Assembly (NCBI RefSeq): GCF_963675165.1
Contig: NC_087393.1
Location: forward strand, 4,035,502 to 4,099,501
Length of the DNA: 64,000 bases
Reading direction: 5' to 3'
DNA from: Halichondria panicea
Lineage: Eukaryota; Porifera; Demospongiae; Suberitida; Halichondriidae
The stretch's first letter is position 1. Each line of letters begins with the position of its first letter. Shown piece by piece: positions 10,549 to 23,029 of this stretch. The translations under genes were made by a program, and so were the position numbers. Below the pieces are notes generated by a model, which worked only from the letters and a program-made list of their open reading frames with translations, had not been told where the DNA came from and did no database searches.

Positions 10549-12070
10549 CGAGGTGGACAAATTCCTTGAGTTTGCGGGCAACTGTATATAGTTGTGGAGG
10601 GTGCAGAGTGTAAGGTAACTGTTAAAGCAAGCATGCTGTGTAGTTGCTGTTTTGGAAGTGCACCGCCTTCGTTGCGTCAACGAACAATTCCTGCAAGCAT
10701 CCAATCAAAGTCTGCTGAAGATGGCAGGCCGCGACTCAGAAAGGGAGTTTATACCAGTCATGCAAAACACATACAGCGTGTAATTGTACAGGTCATAACA
10801 ATATAATTATAACGTAGTGTGACGAGTACTATATTCTACATACAGCCTAAGAAACGTGACTCTGAGGTGGACCATGCAGGTACGTTAAAGGCAGCCACTG
10901 TGTTGTCATAGTCAACCATTGATAAATGTGATCTTTCATTATTCTCTTTCGTTAAGTGTTGAAGTTGAAAATGCCAGCAAACAAAGAATGGTATTTTGAT
11001 GTGAAAGACAGCTACACTCACATCGTAAAGAATGCAACACAGGAAACCAATGGTCCTGTGTTTGCGATTAAAGCTAGTCAAGACAAGATCAGGGTATACT
11101 ATGCAGAAGAAAATGAAAAGAAAGAGAGTAACTCGTACATACAATTGTAATACTTACAACCATGCGCATAATTATACTTTACCTTTACTCAATTAATTGC
11201 AGGTGTTTTCTGAACACTCCACATCCAAGACAGTGACAATCACAATACTTATGTGTTATAATGAATAAGAGGTACAAGAACAAGAACCATGTGGAACCCA
11301 GGAAGCTGAGGGTACAAGACCACACTCACAATCACAATGGTTTATACGCAGCACGATATGGACGACTCTGAGCAAGGTGGACAAATTCCTCGAGTTTGCG
11401 GGCAACTGTAGTTGTGGAGGGTGCAGAGTGTAAAGTAACTGTTAAAGCAAAAATACTGTGTAGTTGCTGTTTTGGAAGTGCACCGCCTTCGTTGCGTCAA
11501 CGAACAATTGAAGCAATTCCTGCAAGCATCCAATCAAAGTCTGCTGAAGATGGCAGGCCGCGACTCAGAAAGTGAGTTTATACCAGTCATGCAAAACACA
11601 TACAGGTCATCGTGTGACTAGTACTATATTCTATACATACAGCCTAAGAAACGTTACTCTGAGGTGGACCAGGTGTACGTTAAAGGCAGCCACTGTGTTG
11701 TCATAATTATGCTATAAATATTTTATACGCAGAAGAAAATGAAAAGAAGAAAATGAAAAGAAAGAAATTGTAATACTTACAACCATAATTATATACTTTA
11801 CAGTTACAGGTCTTTTCTGAACACTCCACATCCAAGATAGTGAGTTTAGTACAATCGTCCTATAAATATTTTATACGCAGAAGAAAATGAAAAGAAAGAA
11901 ATTGTAATACTTACAACCATAATTATATACTTTACAGTTACAGGTCTTTTCTGAACACTCCACACATCCAAGATAGTGAGTTTAGTACAATCACAATAGA
12001 TAATTATTATGAATAAGAGGTACAAGAACAAGATCCATGTGGAACCCAGGAAGCTGATGGGGGTACAAAC
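10543..12070 (+). repeat. Local tandem duplication of exon-like blocks (two long copies and one partial)
   Basis: Copy 1 starts about 10543 and copy 2 about 11372. They share AGGTGGACAAATTCCT, GTTGTGGAGGGTGCAGAGTG, GCACCGCCTTCGTTGCGTCA, AAGATGGCAGGCCGCGACTC, then CCTAAGAAACGT, TCTGAGGTGGACCA and GCAGAAGAAAATGAAAAG. A partial third copy (about 11862-12060) repeats the last part of copy 2, from TATAAATATTTTATACGCAG on. Several blocks have splice-like borders (CATACAG before CCTAAGAAACG, GTACG after it). Encoded peptides (for example GAECKVTVKA and DGRPRLRK) are not a family I recognise. They may be cassettes of a chromatin-type gene, given the SET-like fragment just downstream. Confidence 0.6.
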
Positions 12071-12480
12071 TACCATCACCCTCACTGATCCAGTGAGTTT
12101 ACCACGTACACTTAACAATCACAATGTCCTTACTTGCTTTTTATGATCCCCTCTCAAGACGACGGCGGATACAGTGACTTTGCAACACTTACAATCACAA
12201 TGTTACAATCACAATGTTATTACTATAATTATAAAGATAAAAAAAAAACCAAGAAGCTGGCGGTAGAACAACTAACCCTTACTATTCCAGTGAGATTACC
12301 ACACTTAACAATCAGCAGACAGTGACACTTATATAACAATCACAATGTCCTTTTACGCTTCGTTCTGTTCTGTTTATGTGTTCAACAATTATAATAAACA
12401 GTACAGATTAATGCAGTGTTGAGGAGGAGGAGACTTCAGTTATCAACTATTTAACATGTGAAGCTCACAAATTGAAAGTG

Positions 12481-12648
12481 GAAGGTTTGAGGGCAGAGTT
12501 GTTGCTATTGAGGTAATACCAAAGGGGTCTTTTGTGTGCGAGTACGTGGGCAAGATGCTCAATTCTGCACAGATAAAGGCTGCAGAGAATGCCTATGCAG
12601 CAGGGAGTTGGATGCTAACATGTTTTATGATAACTCTAAGCGAATGTG
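12481..12648 (+). pseudogene. SET-domain fragment, frameshifted
   Basis: The frame starting at 12481 encodes GRFEGRVVAIEVIPKGSF, then VCEYVGKML and E..Y, which is the N-terminal half of a SET lysine-methyltransferase domain (the I..G.FV.EY.G signature). Near 12610 the family pattern continues in another frame (MFYDNSKRMW), so a frameshift is present, followed by a GTGAG donor-like site. The catalytic NH and C-terminal tyrosine segments were not found. The closest pattern recalled is the KMT5A-type SET domain, but this is a guess. Confidence 0.45.
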
Positions 12649-13282
12649 GTGAGACTAATTATAACTTCCTTTTTAAAATTAACAGTCACTAACGAGGATG
12701 GGAGATAGGGGCGTTTAATCGATCACTCTCGCCAATAGAAAGTGCAAGTACAGAACATATTCATTCTGTTACTACTCAAAATGAGTGTTTAAAATCTGGT
12801 GCCATAATGAGTGTCATAATGGTTTTAAGGGGCTGATGTATCTCTGGTCTAGGCAGCAACGAGTGACTGAGGCTAGTATCGAAGCTAAAGTCTCGCAGAG
12901 AGTTTCGATCGATTAACTTGTTTTGAACCGTTCCATCAACTGACTATTGCGTTCATGTGATGCAATAGAAACAAGTGGTGGCTGTTGGCTTGCACTCAGG
13001 CACCAGCCACACTAAGGAACATGATTGCTTTTCTATTACAAGAAGACGATGCAAATACCACCCCAACCGTATTCAGAGAACAAGTCACCTCAAGACATGT
13101 TCAGAGTTATTAAGTTTATAGGTATCCTCAGCCAGTAACACTCAAGGTAACAAAGCCAGTTCCCACTGAAGAACAGGCCACTAATGAGCAGCCTAGAAAA
13201 GCAATAGCAATAGTGCGCAATAGACTTTGTGCAATAAAGTCGTGCACACAGCGAGCCAAGGCGGAAGAAAAATGTCCATGGG

Positions 13283-13531
13283 TTGCATGTTCAAAGTGAG
13301 GAAAAATATATCTTCTCAACTGGGTGTTCAGAAATCCCCCCAATAGGATTAGTAAATCAGCCAAGTATCGAATTTGCATCACAACGATTGCCAACAGCAT
13401 CTACCTGTGGCCCAACGTTGGTTCTTCCTGGTGACCAGGTCCCAAAACCTATAATTATTGATCAGAGATTCAAAGGGAGAATTCTATCAAAACCAACACC
13501 ACCAGAATATTTAAATGGCAAAACTACATGA
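13283..13531 (+). pseudogene. HECT-like C-terminal fragment
   Basis: The 82-residue open frame includes FSTGCSEIPPIGLVNQPSIE and LPTASTCGPTLVLP. This resembles the C-lobe of HECT ubiquitin ligases: F.TG...P..G...P.I.F followed by LP.A.TC...L.LP, where the Cys of the TC pair is the ubiquitin acceptor. The remainder of a HECT domain was not found upstream, and the tail after VLP is not typical. I read it as a fragment of a HECT-like gene or of a repeat carrying one. Confidence 0.4.
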
Positions 13532-15393
13532 TGAGTTGCCCCCATCTTTAACGCTGTGAAGAGCAATGTTTCAGGTATACCATGCTGCCCTCTTTGTTGC
13601 AGCTATAAATATGGATATGGAGTTTCAGTAAACAAGATGAATCTGTGAAACTGTAAAAGTTCCGATACAATGAAATATTCCCAATTGTGTCCGAGTATTC
13701 TTTGTATATGCTGGGACCAAGACAGTTAGATGTGAAAGTAATCCTCAGATACTCAACAGACAAAGGTTATCAGCTGTACAAACAATGAGGTGTCATCCAC
13801 AACCAATCTGAAAATATTTACACTCACCAAGTGACAAATGTAGACTAGGTGTATAGTCTATATATATATATGCATCGTCTGTATCACTTACACACTGCAA
13901 AAAAAACTTCAAAACTGACTAATCTCTTCGATTCTCTTGCCAATATAGAACAACAAAAGACCGTGACACCAACTCACTCCGGACCGCCGCCGCCGCCGCC
14001 GCCCAAGGCACCACAAAGGGCCAAACCTACGTCGAGGTAAAGTTAATACTTGCTAAGATTCCTGCTATTGTTATAGTCTCTCAGTCTGCGATATACATAG
14101 TGTTTGATTAATAGTTTCTAGTCTCTATAGTCTGCATGAGTGTTTGAAAAAACCAGTAGCGTAGGAATCATGCAGGGGCTGCTTAATTGATGCTGCTATT
14201 CAGCTCAGCTATAGCTGTGGCTGTTCAGTTTTTTCACTACCAGTTTCTATATAGTGCTTGCTGGGTTGATGGCCAGTGGTAGGATTCACCAGTAACTTCT
14301 AGGCATTTGTCAACTTCGAATTCGTCCTCCAGACTTTCTGTTTCTGTATGCAGCCATGCATGTTTCCATTAGTGTAACAAGTTGTTCATTGCTAGCTATA
14401 ATTATAGCCGTACAGAACTGAGAAGGGCTCGAGTGCATGCATGCAGAGAAAAGGATCACTTGATGTAGTTATAGCGTCCCTCATCCCTCGGGATTTGGGA
14501 CACTGCATGTAACACATAATACCTCATGCCTCGTTTTCAACATGGTATGGCAAGCTATCATCCATCACTGCCTTTTATATATTATCCCATATTCATGCTC
14601 TCTAGTTATTTATATTGTGTATCTATGATTACTCCAGTGAAGAGCCGGAAGTGGCAAGAAAATTGTTTTGAAATATTGATGATTGAAGAACTCATGCAAA
14701 ACTGAGACAATGCATGCAACAAACAGAAAATGTTAGTTATAATAAATTGTGCACAACGTAATCCAGCTGGCCTTCTGAATTGAAGAAAAGAAGATAAGGG
14801 CCATCCCGCTGAATTAGACTGTGCTGAAGAATGGTACTGTATCCCTTGTGCTGCTATTTGGACCAATCCAAGCTATGTAAATAAAGTTCTCAAGGAATTT
14901 GTAAACTGATACGGGAGCGTATTCCCGAAAATGTTATTACGAGTGGCCATAATATATGTATATCTCAGCTACCGACCAAGAAGCCTTCCTCAAGAGGCTA
15001 GTATTGAAAAGGCTGAGATATTATGAGGCAATGATAATTATTGTGTAAGTATGCGCTCTGTGTACTCTACTGTCATCACTACATGGTACATCATGTTCGG
15101 GAAATCCCAGATCCATAAGTGGTAAATAAGACAAATAATTAACTATATATAACACTAAAGTGTGATCTGGCGCAAATCAGGGGAGGAAAAATCAAGACTT
15201 GAAGGGAACACGGATGTATAGTTATAATTATGGACAAGGTAATGCTAGAAACATTTCCAAAATGAAAGTCAATGAATTAACGGAAGAGCAAACTATTGCA
15301 CGTATCTCCCCTTGACAAGGCGACAACTCAGATGACAACACGAGGTACGTAATGCAGGAAAGTATGTAGTGACATTTTATCACCTGCTAACAA
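13532..15393. other. Gene-poor stretch
   Basis: A Pro-rich short open frame (GPPPPPPPKAPQR near 13980) follows 13849, with GTAA after it; it may be an exon, but nothing links it to others. The rest is AT-rich sequence with TGCATGCA palindromes and no recognisable family, tandem repeat or terminal inverted repeat. Confidence 0.35.
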
Positions 15394-15487
15394 TCACGGA
15401 AAAGAGAATTTAAAACTTATGTTACAAAGAGCGTCATCTGAAGAAAAAACAGAAAGAAAAAAAATTAAGAAGCTGCACACAAGTTGC

Positions 15488-15763
15488 TTAGTATATACCC
15501 TTACCAAACACATTGCTTCCTCTAGATGTGACGTCAGGTGACCTATACGGCAGGTCGTCGGCAGAGAAAACTTTGGGTGTGTTCGGCAGTTGTTTGTTCC
15601 GTTTGTTGTACGGACAGTCTTTAGAAGTTTTTCGACTGTGTGTTTTAGAGTGACACCAATTGCAGTGTTTGGCCGGCTTTGTGTCCACACCTGTTTGCTT
15701 TTTTTTGTGATCTTTCTTGCAATGGGTTTCTTTTCCATATCTTTTTTTGTGGCGATCTTGCAT
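15488..15763 (-). pseudogene. Zinc-knuckle exon fragment, basic
   Basis: The minus-strand frame encodes a Lys-rich stretch then CNWCHSKTHSRKTSKDCP, a C-x2-C...H...C zinc-knuckle-like motif of the type C..C....H.R..S..CP found in mobile-element and DNA-binding proteins. A longer overlapping frame in another phase is its shadow. No partner exons could be joined. Treat as a probable exon or transposon remnant. Confidence 0.35.
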
Positions 15764-16399
15764 TTCAAACCTTTGTCTCCATAGGTGTCTCTACCATGGG
15801 CATTGCTCCATTGTTGGCGGATAGTTTGCTCTTCTTTTCTGGCGATTTTACGGGAAATGCTTTTCCTCTTTACTTCTTTGGTTTTTGGTCTGTTTAGATC
15901 TCTCTCTCTTCTCCCTATAGCTTTTCAATGCCTCCTCGACACCATAGTGTAATGTTTAACTGTAACTTTGACGAAAAGAATTACCACTGCAGACTGAGGC
16001 CCATCACTGCGGGACTGTAGGAAAAGTTGAAGATAATATAAGATGGCCTTTATAAAAGTTACAGAAACTATTAAGGTGTGCGGAATAAGATATGTCCAAT
16101 ACACTATATAAAGAGTTGAACGCCGCTACTAAAAGTTTGCTGAAGATGGCAAGGTGTGACTTTGGGGTTAAGCAGTGTAGAGGTAGAGGTGTGCTCCGTA
16201 CTCACTGTAGTGCGGCTCTTGATGCTTTTTGGAGGGGCCTCAGCCCGAGGGAGCCTGTTTTTAACGTTCGGGGCCTTTTCAGGAGCAAACATATTTAACA
16301 AGAGACCTCAATTAACATTCAAGACAGTGCCACCAAGATCTCGAGAACGTCAATTTTTTGTTTATCAATAATCATAATCATATTTGTATTTAGCCACTG

Positions 16400-16788
16400 C
16401 AGACATAATTATAAACAAAGGCCAAGACGGACCACTGACATGCACAGGGAGAGATGATGCAGGTCCGAGTAAGTCACTTGCCACAGCTGCAGATCTTCAT
16501 CCTCCTAAGAAGTGGATTCAGCACCACATGTCACTTGTGCATAATTACACAAAATTATTACAACATGGGGTAAGAACAAAACTCGAACACATTTTCAATA
16601 CAATAATCCGCGCTTGCCGAGAGATTTTTGTGCATGTTTAACATTCCTTCTAGCGGAGGATCTCCATCACTGCAGGACCCTCAGTCAGCCCTGACGAATG
16701 AGGTCGCCACCCGAACTGAATCATCGTCTAAAATGTCTACAACAACTGCCAAGTCCGTAAACATAAACGAGGTGAAGGGTGAATGTAA
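16400..16788 (+). pseudogene. Two exon-like blocks, unrecognised
   Basis: Block one (about 16402-16569) lies between an ACTGCAG acceptor-like site and a GGGTAAG donor-like site; block two (about 16655-16788) lies between CTTCTAG and GTGAATG. They encode polar Ser/Thr-rich peptides (for example LATAADLHPPKKWIQHH and STTTAKSVNINEVK). They could be neighbouring exons of a small gene. No family is recognised, and the phases were not proven. Confidence 0.25.
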
Positions 16789-17140
16789 GTCTATAGGAAT
16801 ATTATTGCATGGGTTGTATGTACTTTGCTTTGCTGCATGTAACAGGAGTTTTGACATTCCAGCTGGTGATCTTCCCTGAGACATTTTGCTGTTATTGGTT
16901 CCCCGGATCAGGTGGTAACTCGCTAATTAGATTCATAAACGTGTGGGCGGGACACAGTAAGCCATGTGCTTGCTGCAGGTTTATCGCGAAATTGAAGAGG
17001 TATTTTTTGAAAACATATTTTTTGGTGATAGGACCAGTGTTGTTTGATGGAGTGGCAGGTATCATCCAGACAGAGACACTTGCTCAAGGTATAACCAACC
17101 CCATGAGTTGACTGATAAAGCAATAATAATTAATAAGCTA

Positions 17141-17354
17141 CCATATAAGTGGGTAATTTTCGGGGGACAAAATATTCGTGGTTCAGCAATATTGAGACAT
17201 TTCGTGGATAATATTTTCGTGGTTGCTGCTTGGATTGTAGGTAAAGGTAGGCAAGGTCGCTTCATTCGTGGGTAAAATATTCGTGGTCAGACCTCCAACC
17301 ACGAAAACCACGAAAATTTTGCCCCACGAAAATTACCAGCTACAGCGTATACGG
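17141..17354. mobile_element. TA-flanked MITE of the CCGTATA family, 214 bp
   Basis: The element begins CCATATAAGTGGGTAATTTTC and ends GAAAATTACCAGCTACAGCG...ACGG between TA dinucleotides (17139-17140 and 17355-17356). The interior repeats TTCGTGG units. It belongs with the copies at 30185-30409 and 55546-55744. TA target and short length suggest a Tc1/mariner-type MITE. Confidence 0.7.
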
Positions 17355-17654
17355 TATGTAGCAGCAATTGATAAATAATAATAATTATAAATAAGCAATG
17401 TAGAAGCAACAAATTATATATGACCATTCACAATAGTACAACATAATGTGACTGATCAATTTAGTTGGCAATGCAAAACCAGAAAATCAATCAGACACGG
17501 AAGTTTTTTCTCCAAACCAACTCCAAAAGTCACGACTGCATAAAAGACTGGTGTTCTGCATTTCTGTAACTAGCAATAACTTTTATACTAAATGAAAGTC
17601 ACGACATTCACCACCATGATCCAAACCTACGATGGCCCTGAGCGTTACTCTAAG

Positions 17655-17800
17655 TTGACAGTTCACAGTTGATAGTTCACGTTCGCAGTTGATAGTTGAT
17701 AGTTCGCGTTCGTAGTTGGTAGCCATACTTGATAGTTCGCGTTCGCACTTGGCAGTTCAGACTTGGTAGTTCGTACTTGGTAGTTCGTGACCTTTGAACT
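17655..17800 (+). repeat. Degenerate tandem repeat, unit TTGATAGTTCGCGTTCG-like
   Basis: Units such as TTGATAGTTC, ACGTTCGCAG, TTGGTAGTTCG recur about ten times with drift. It has no open reading frame. The flanks 17357-17654 and 17801-18279 show no gene. Confidence 0.7.
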
Positions 17801-18279
17801 TTAACGTTGCACTTCACTCTGAGTTAATTCTTATTAAAGATTCTAACTGCCTCCATGATCCACTGCACCTAGCTATTAAATGACTACCGCTACCCGTACC
17901 CCTGTTCATGTTACTGACAGGGAGTGTTTATTTTCCTATGCTTGTTTTGTATGTGTCTATTTAATGTAGTTTACCCTGCAGGACTTTTGATGGAATATTT
18001 TTATTCCTAGAGGCCCTATAAAGTGATAGTTGCTAGATTAGAAGAAGTTCATGGAGTCAAAAGGAGGTTAGTTATGAGTTTTTTTTACTAATGTGATGTT
18101 GTTTGTAGTGTTTCTTGGCGCCTTTCCTTGATGAGGAGACCAGCACAAGCCATGCACTTACACTCCAGTTACCAACTGTATAATATGATAGCAGTATTGC
18201 TCTTACAAAGACCTGTAAATAATGATTATAATTCTATAGAAAGAATTGAGAAACTCTAGTGGGAGTTTCGGCTATCGTG

Positions 18280-18525
18280 CTATGTGGAAGAATCTGCGGG
18301 TATTGTGTGGACCCTCCGGCACTGTTGTATCCTTTCATGGTCGGTGGCTCGCTCTATGATAATCTCCACAAGTTCAAGGTTTGAACGTCTAGCTGTTGTC
18401 TTGTTTTCTACGTGTATGTTACCTCTTATGATGTCTAGGTATCCAACCCTTTGACTATGGAAGCGAGGCTGTCCATCCTGATAGATGTTTTCACAGACTA
18501 GCGGATACGAAGGCAACACCTGTTA
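18280..18525 (-). CDS. Orphan exon of unrecognised protein, ends in a stop
   Basis: After a CTAACAG acceptor at about 18526, the minus strand is open for about 81 codons to a TAG at 18280. The sequence is compositionally normal, with charged and aromatic residues (segments HSQRVGYLDIIRGNI, RRSNLELVEIIIERA, QCRRVHTIPADSS), which suggests a once-selected protein. No family is recognised and upstream exons were not found. It could be the last exon of a gene or part of a mobile-element ORF. Confidence 0.35.
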
Positions 18526-19119
18526 GCCAGGCATTTTCATCACAGCTGCTGACACTTATTAACTCAACAACAAACGGATACCATCTAAAAGACCTCAGAT
18601 CGCTACTGTAAGTGCAATGATTATGGCTACATCTATATAAGTATCATTTTACATGTTTGTACAGGTTCTCCATACCCTTACAACGATGCACAAGGAAATG
18701 TGATATAAAATAAAACCCTAAAACTAAAACTGTTACATATTGCTCACATCAATTTCATTGCTATTTTATTTTCCCCCTAGTTGTACGTACCATCACTGAT
18801 TAACATCATATAATCATCACTCATTCAAAGAAAAAGTGGTGCTTTTTTTTTTGGCTTTTTAATTGATTGTTGCCCTCTATTGAACCATTCTAATTATTGC
18901 TCTTTATTCACGTATTTGTTGCCCTTCTAACTAAAATGTACATACGTATGGATCTTACACATTTTGATCATTAATTTTTTCAAGCAATAATACAGAATCA
19001 TGCATGAAGTTGCAATCAATAAATAAACTCTAGAAAAATTACTCACTTGCTTACTTACTACTCAGATAACTAGTAAGTCAGTCAGACAAGTGCGGTGAAA
19101 TTGAACACTCTCTCTTCAG

Positions 19120-19276
19120 TATCTTGCCTTGCTATGACTGCCAAAGGTCCTTTTCGTCTCAGCGAGGGTTCCAAATGCATTGGGAGAAGACAGAACATTA
19201 TCCCGTGCCAGTTGAGTATGCCGACTATTACGGTGAAGTGGGTGAAGATAGTGAAGATGGTGAAGTGGATGAATAA
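19120..19276 (+). CDS. C2H2 zinc-finger terminal exon
   Basis: Following CTCTCTTCAG, an open stretch encodes CYDCQRSFSSQRGFQMHWEK then TEH, a C-x2-C-x12-H-x5-H zinc finger with the expected Phe and hydrophobic spacing, then an acidic tail (GEVGEDSEDGEVDE) ending at a TAA at 19274-19276. This looks like the last exon of a single-finger protein. Upstream exons were not identified. Confidence 0.45.
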
Positions 19277-21470
19277 GAAAACGTAGAAGTTGTAGTTGGC
19301 TCAAAAGGTAAAATCAATGTTTTGTTTTTTGACACGTGACTTGTTTGTTCCTTTTTTAGTTAAACTTGTGGACGATGAGCTGTACATCGCGAGTGGCAAG
19401 GTGACCTCATTATATGGTTATCATTATTATTATCTCTCTTATGCGCTTACTATAAAATTATGTGTTACTAGAAACTCCAGTACACTTACAACATGTACAG
19501 TCTAGATTCTACTTGTACTCACGGTCCACTGCTGTGATCGGACCACCGGACCAAGTCCACTGGACCACCGGATGTACGTATAAGCGAGCCCCTTACATAT
19601 GTGAAACGTTGAGATTTTGTCTGTCTGTGTGTCATGGATAAAGAAAGGATATCGTAACAAGAAAGTCAATGAAAGATGGACAGTGACAACGAAAGGAAAC
19701 AAGAAAGGTTAGGAAGAAGGAGGGAGCGAGAGCGACAGACAAGAGCCCAAGAAACCGCTGAGAAGAAGGAAATAAGGCTGCATGTCTAAGCACAGAAAAA
19801 AATACCAGGCATGCATGCAGGGCTGAAGTTCTGGCATTGAGCTATCATAAACGCAGAAAATGGATGCTAATAGAACAACCCAGCAACTCAGACGGAACAC
19901 AGGCCAGGCAGGCAAACTAATCTAGAGCCTACAGAGCCTAGTGCCATTGAAGAGTCATCCACTTGTGTTACTCTGCAAGCAAAATCAAAAAGCAAGTCCA
20001 AAAGATTCCTCGAAGATGATTTCAGCACATATCTCCCAAGAAAGCTAAACTACAGCCTACAGACGTATTCGTTGCATTGATTCCTAGTGCCATAGAAGGA
20101 TATAATACCACAACTTGCAGCTATGTTTTCTGCAGTGAATGAAAGACATTTCCCTCACCCTCACAGAAACACAAACACAAGAAATATATCGGCCTAACAG
20201 CCATAGCCGAGCGACACAAAGAGGGCCTGCAGACAGGAACAGACAATGCTTCCCACAAAGGAAGAAAATAAGACACCCACGTGATACAGGTGATAAAAAA
20301 CAAATTTCTTACAAACTACAAGGAAATAGACTAATCAAATAGTTATAACAGTGTACAATTACCCTCAATAACTGTCCGCCACTTCACATATCAATTTATT
20401 TTTTGTCTTGATACACACAAGTTTAGCTTTGATACAACTTCTGTTTCTCTAGCAATTTGTCTGACTGAATAATTAATACATTCTATAGCCCTTACTATGA
20501 AGGTCTAATTCTATGGGCGAAAGTGGAACCAAGTCAACGTCAATAAACCATACCCCTGCCTCCAAAGGAACTCCCAGGAATGGAACGTGGGAGAGGTATG
20601 TACTTGCATGTTAAATACTTCACTGAATGTATACATCGTCACTACCAAATTGTGGGAAAGAAAACTCCCTTTCACGCACACGTATAGCATCACATTGGGA
20701 ACAAGGAAAACAACACGTGGTTTGTCATTAAGACTTTCCTGGTTGCATAAACGAGCATTACAACAGTAATGTTTATTATGTTTTACTTTAGCACTTCAAA
20801 TTCTCGACTTCTAGTTTAATTCTTCCGGTTTTGCTTTCAATTCCTTTTCCCTTGCTTCAGACAAGCTACAAAACATATAAACTCTAGACCACGGCAAATA
20901 TTATGGTGTCTAGGTTGTCCTCTTCTTTCCTTTCCTCCGTCCTAACACACCATGCAACAAACATTCTCAGCACTTTCCGGCTAAGTAGCAATTAATTAAC
21001 ACGAGCAATTGATTCTAATAGTACTGCAACTATAAAGGACCCATATAGCAATTAATTTGTGAAAATGGCAGTTTGTTTTGACCCAGTTCTATAATTATAT
21101 AGACTAAGAGACATGCTGAAACTTTTGAGAATGGAGATTTGGTATGGATAGACATGCACTGTCTGTGGACTATGATGAAGCCTAGGGTATAATTATGGCT
21201 CCTGGTATGATAATGTTCTGGGGCTAGGGGCAAAGAAGCAACAATCATAGCTTTCTACTTTAGTGACCCTTTTCCATTGGAACTGGTACAGGACTATTTC
21301 AGCTATAAATACGTACCTAGAATAAAGGACGCATGCAGCTAGAGGCCAACGCACGAATGATGTTTATGGCAGGTTAATCGAGGTACTGCGCTTGCCCCGC
21401 CTACTGCTGCCCAGCATCTACGCGCATGTGCAATTATCTCTACGCCTCGTGCTTGATTATAGCTATCTGA
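19277..21470. repeat. Repeat-derived stretch sharing blocks with 25.7-26.2 kb
   Basis: About 19950-20037 (TCATCCACTTGTGTTACTCT, CAAAAAGCAAGTCCAAAAG, GATGATTTCAGCACAT) recurs at about 25718-25802. About 21248-21330 (AGCTTTCTACTTTAGTGACC, CTTTTCCATT, GAATAAAGG) recurs at about 26064-26145. The repeated pairs have the same order, so 20-21.3 kb and 25.7-26.2 kb are diverged copies of one unit, longer in the first. No intact gene is seen. Confidence 0.55.
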
Positions 21471-21493
21471 GTTAAAACCTTGAGTTTATAAGT

Positions 21494-21658
21494 ATGTCTT
21501 CTCCCTCCGACTCATCTCCCCTACACTGGGGGACACACCCACCGACCTGGCGACCCTCAACGAACGGCTTTCCAATCTCGAGCAGGCCTTGGCTGCAGCT
21601 CAACAACCTCTTAAGTCTCATCGTCGTGAGTCCTACTCTCCATTCTTGGGGAAATAGC
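21494..21658 (+). pseudogene. Coiled-coil ORF start with a one-base disruption
   Basis: An ATG at 21494 opens a Ser/Pro-rich frame; after a G-run near 21530 the plausible coding frame is a different one, giving TPTDLATLNERLSNLEQALA, a short heptad pattern, then KSHRRESYSPFLGK and a stop at about 21656. One extra base in the G-run would explain the change. It resembles the start of a retroelement gag-like ORF; this is inference. Confidence 0.3.
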
Positions 21659-23029
21659 ACGTGTGACAGTGAGAGTGACAGTTCTTACATCCTCATCACC
21701 TCTACCTTATGACACCTGATCCGGTTCCCCTCCCCCACAGAATAGCCAATCCCATTAGTCCAAATCCAAGTAGAGAATACTTAATAGCACACAAGCCAAT
21801 TAATCTCCATTTGCCACCCACACTACGTTGAGTTCCCCTCCCACACAGAAAGGCCAAACCCATTTGTTCAGATCCGAGTTTCGGAGACAGGCCAATTCGA
21901 ACCAATCTTCCAGCAATGCAACCATGTGATCTGTGAGTTGGTTATACAGGCATGCAACTGACCATCAATCCTACGTGCGAGCAAAAACTACTGTGTTGAA
22001 AAATTGGAAACACATACATATTTGTGTATAGAACTGCAAAAAAAATAAAACAGGAGAAACTTTTAAGGTACGCGGGTGTGTAAGCATATATGCATGGGGC
22101 TGGACTTCAATGTTCAAGTTCAATGCTTTGTCCCTTGTTCCAAAACTATACGACTCGTTAATAAAATGAATTCTAATGATCAACAAAAAGAAATTTACAC
22201 ATAATAAACTTTGGGCCGTCAATATTGCAAAAAGAAAGGATGACAGAGTACTAGCTAAGAAAAGAAATATAGAGAGTTGTCATGTGCTTGGCTGTACGAG
22301 TCACATGACTGTGTATGTATGAGTCACTGTTGTTGTTGTTGCAAACGCCATGGGTATAGTTATGCCTCGAGGCGTAGCCGCACGAGGGATACGGTAAAGC
22401 TGACTGTGTGTGTGTGTGTGTGTGTCTGTTCCAGCTGTAACTGCTCAACGGTTGCAATGCGACGAAAGCTAACAGCTTCTATAGGCTTCTAGCCACGTTC
22501 TCTTGGATTTTGATTCGTGGATTAGCAAACTAAAGCTTCTTTCTCAAGTTATGGCTAGTTTGACTCACATTGAAGGCTGTTGCAGTCTCTTCAGAATCGT
22601 TCATAGCATCATCTGTCCGCACAAACTTTCTATTCAACATATGAGTTAGCCTTGCACTAAAGCGCTAGCTTTTTGTTAGCTACAATACTCAGAAAATATT
22701 GTTAAAACAGCTAGCTAGCAGTAGCCATTTGTGAAATAGCCTTGATCCCAGGCCGATCCGTCTCTAATTGAACGCTAGGTCGCCTCCTCGGCCTGGTATT
22801 GATTGTATCTGGGCGTGCTCTTATTGGCTCCACCTCGCTCAGGTATTCGCTAAAAAAGAGCGAATTCCTGAGCGACTTGACACTAATGGTGTATGTATGA
22901 GCACCTACTCCGTAAAAGTAATTGTAATCTCATGAATAGCTCCGTAAAGCTAGCTAGCTACTATAGTATAGTACTATACTATGGCAATTTCAACGTCTTT
23001 TGATATCCAAGAGCATTAGCATATGCACT

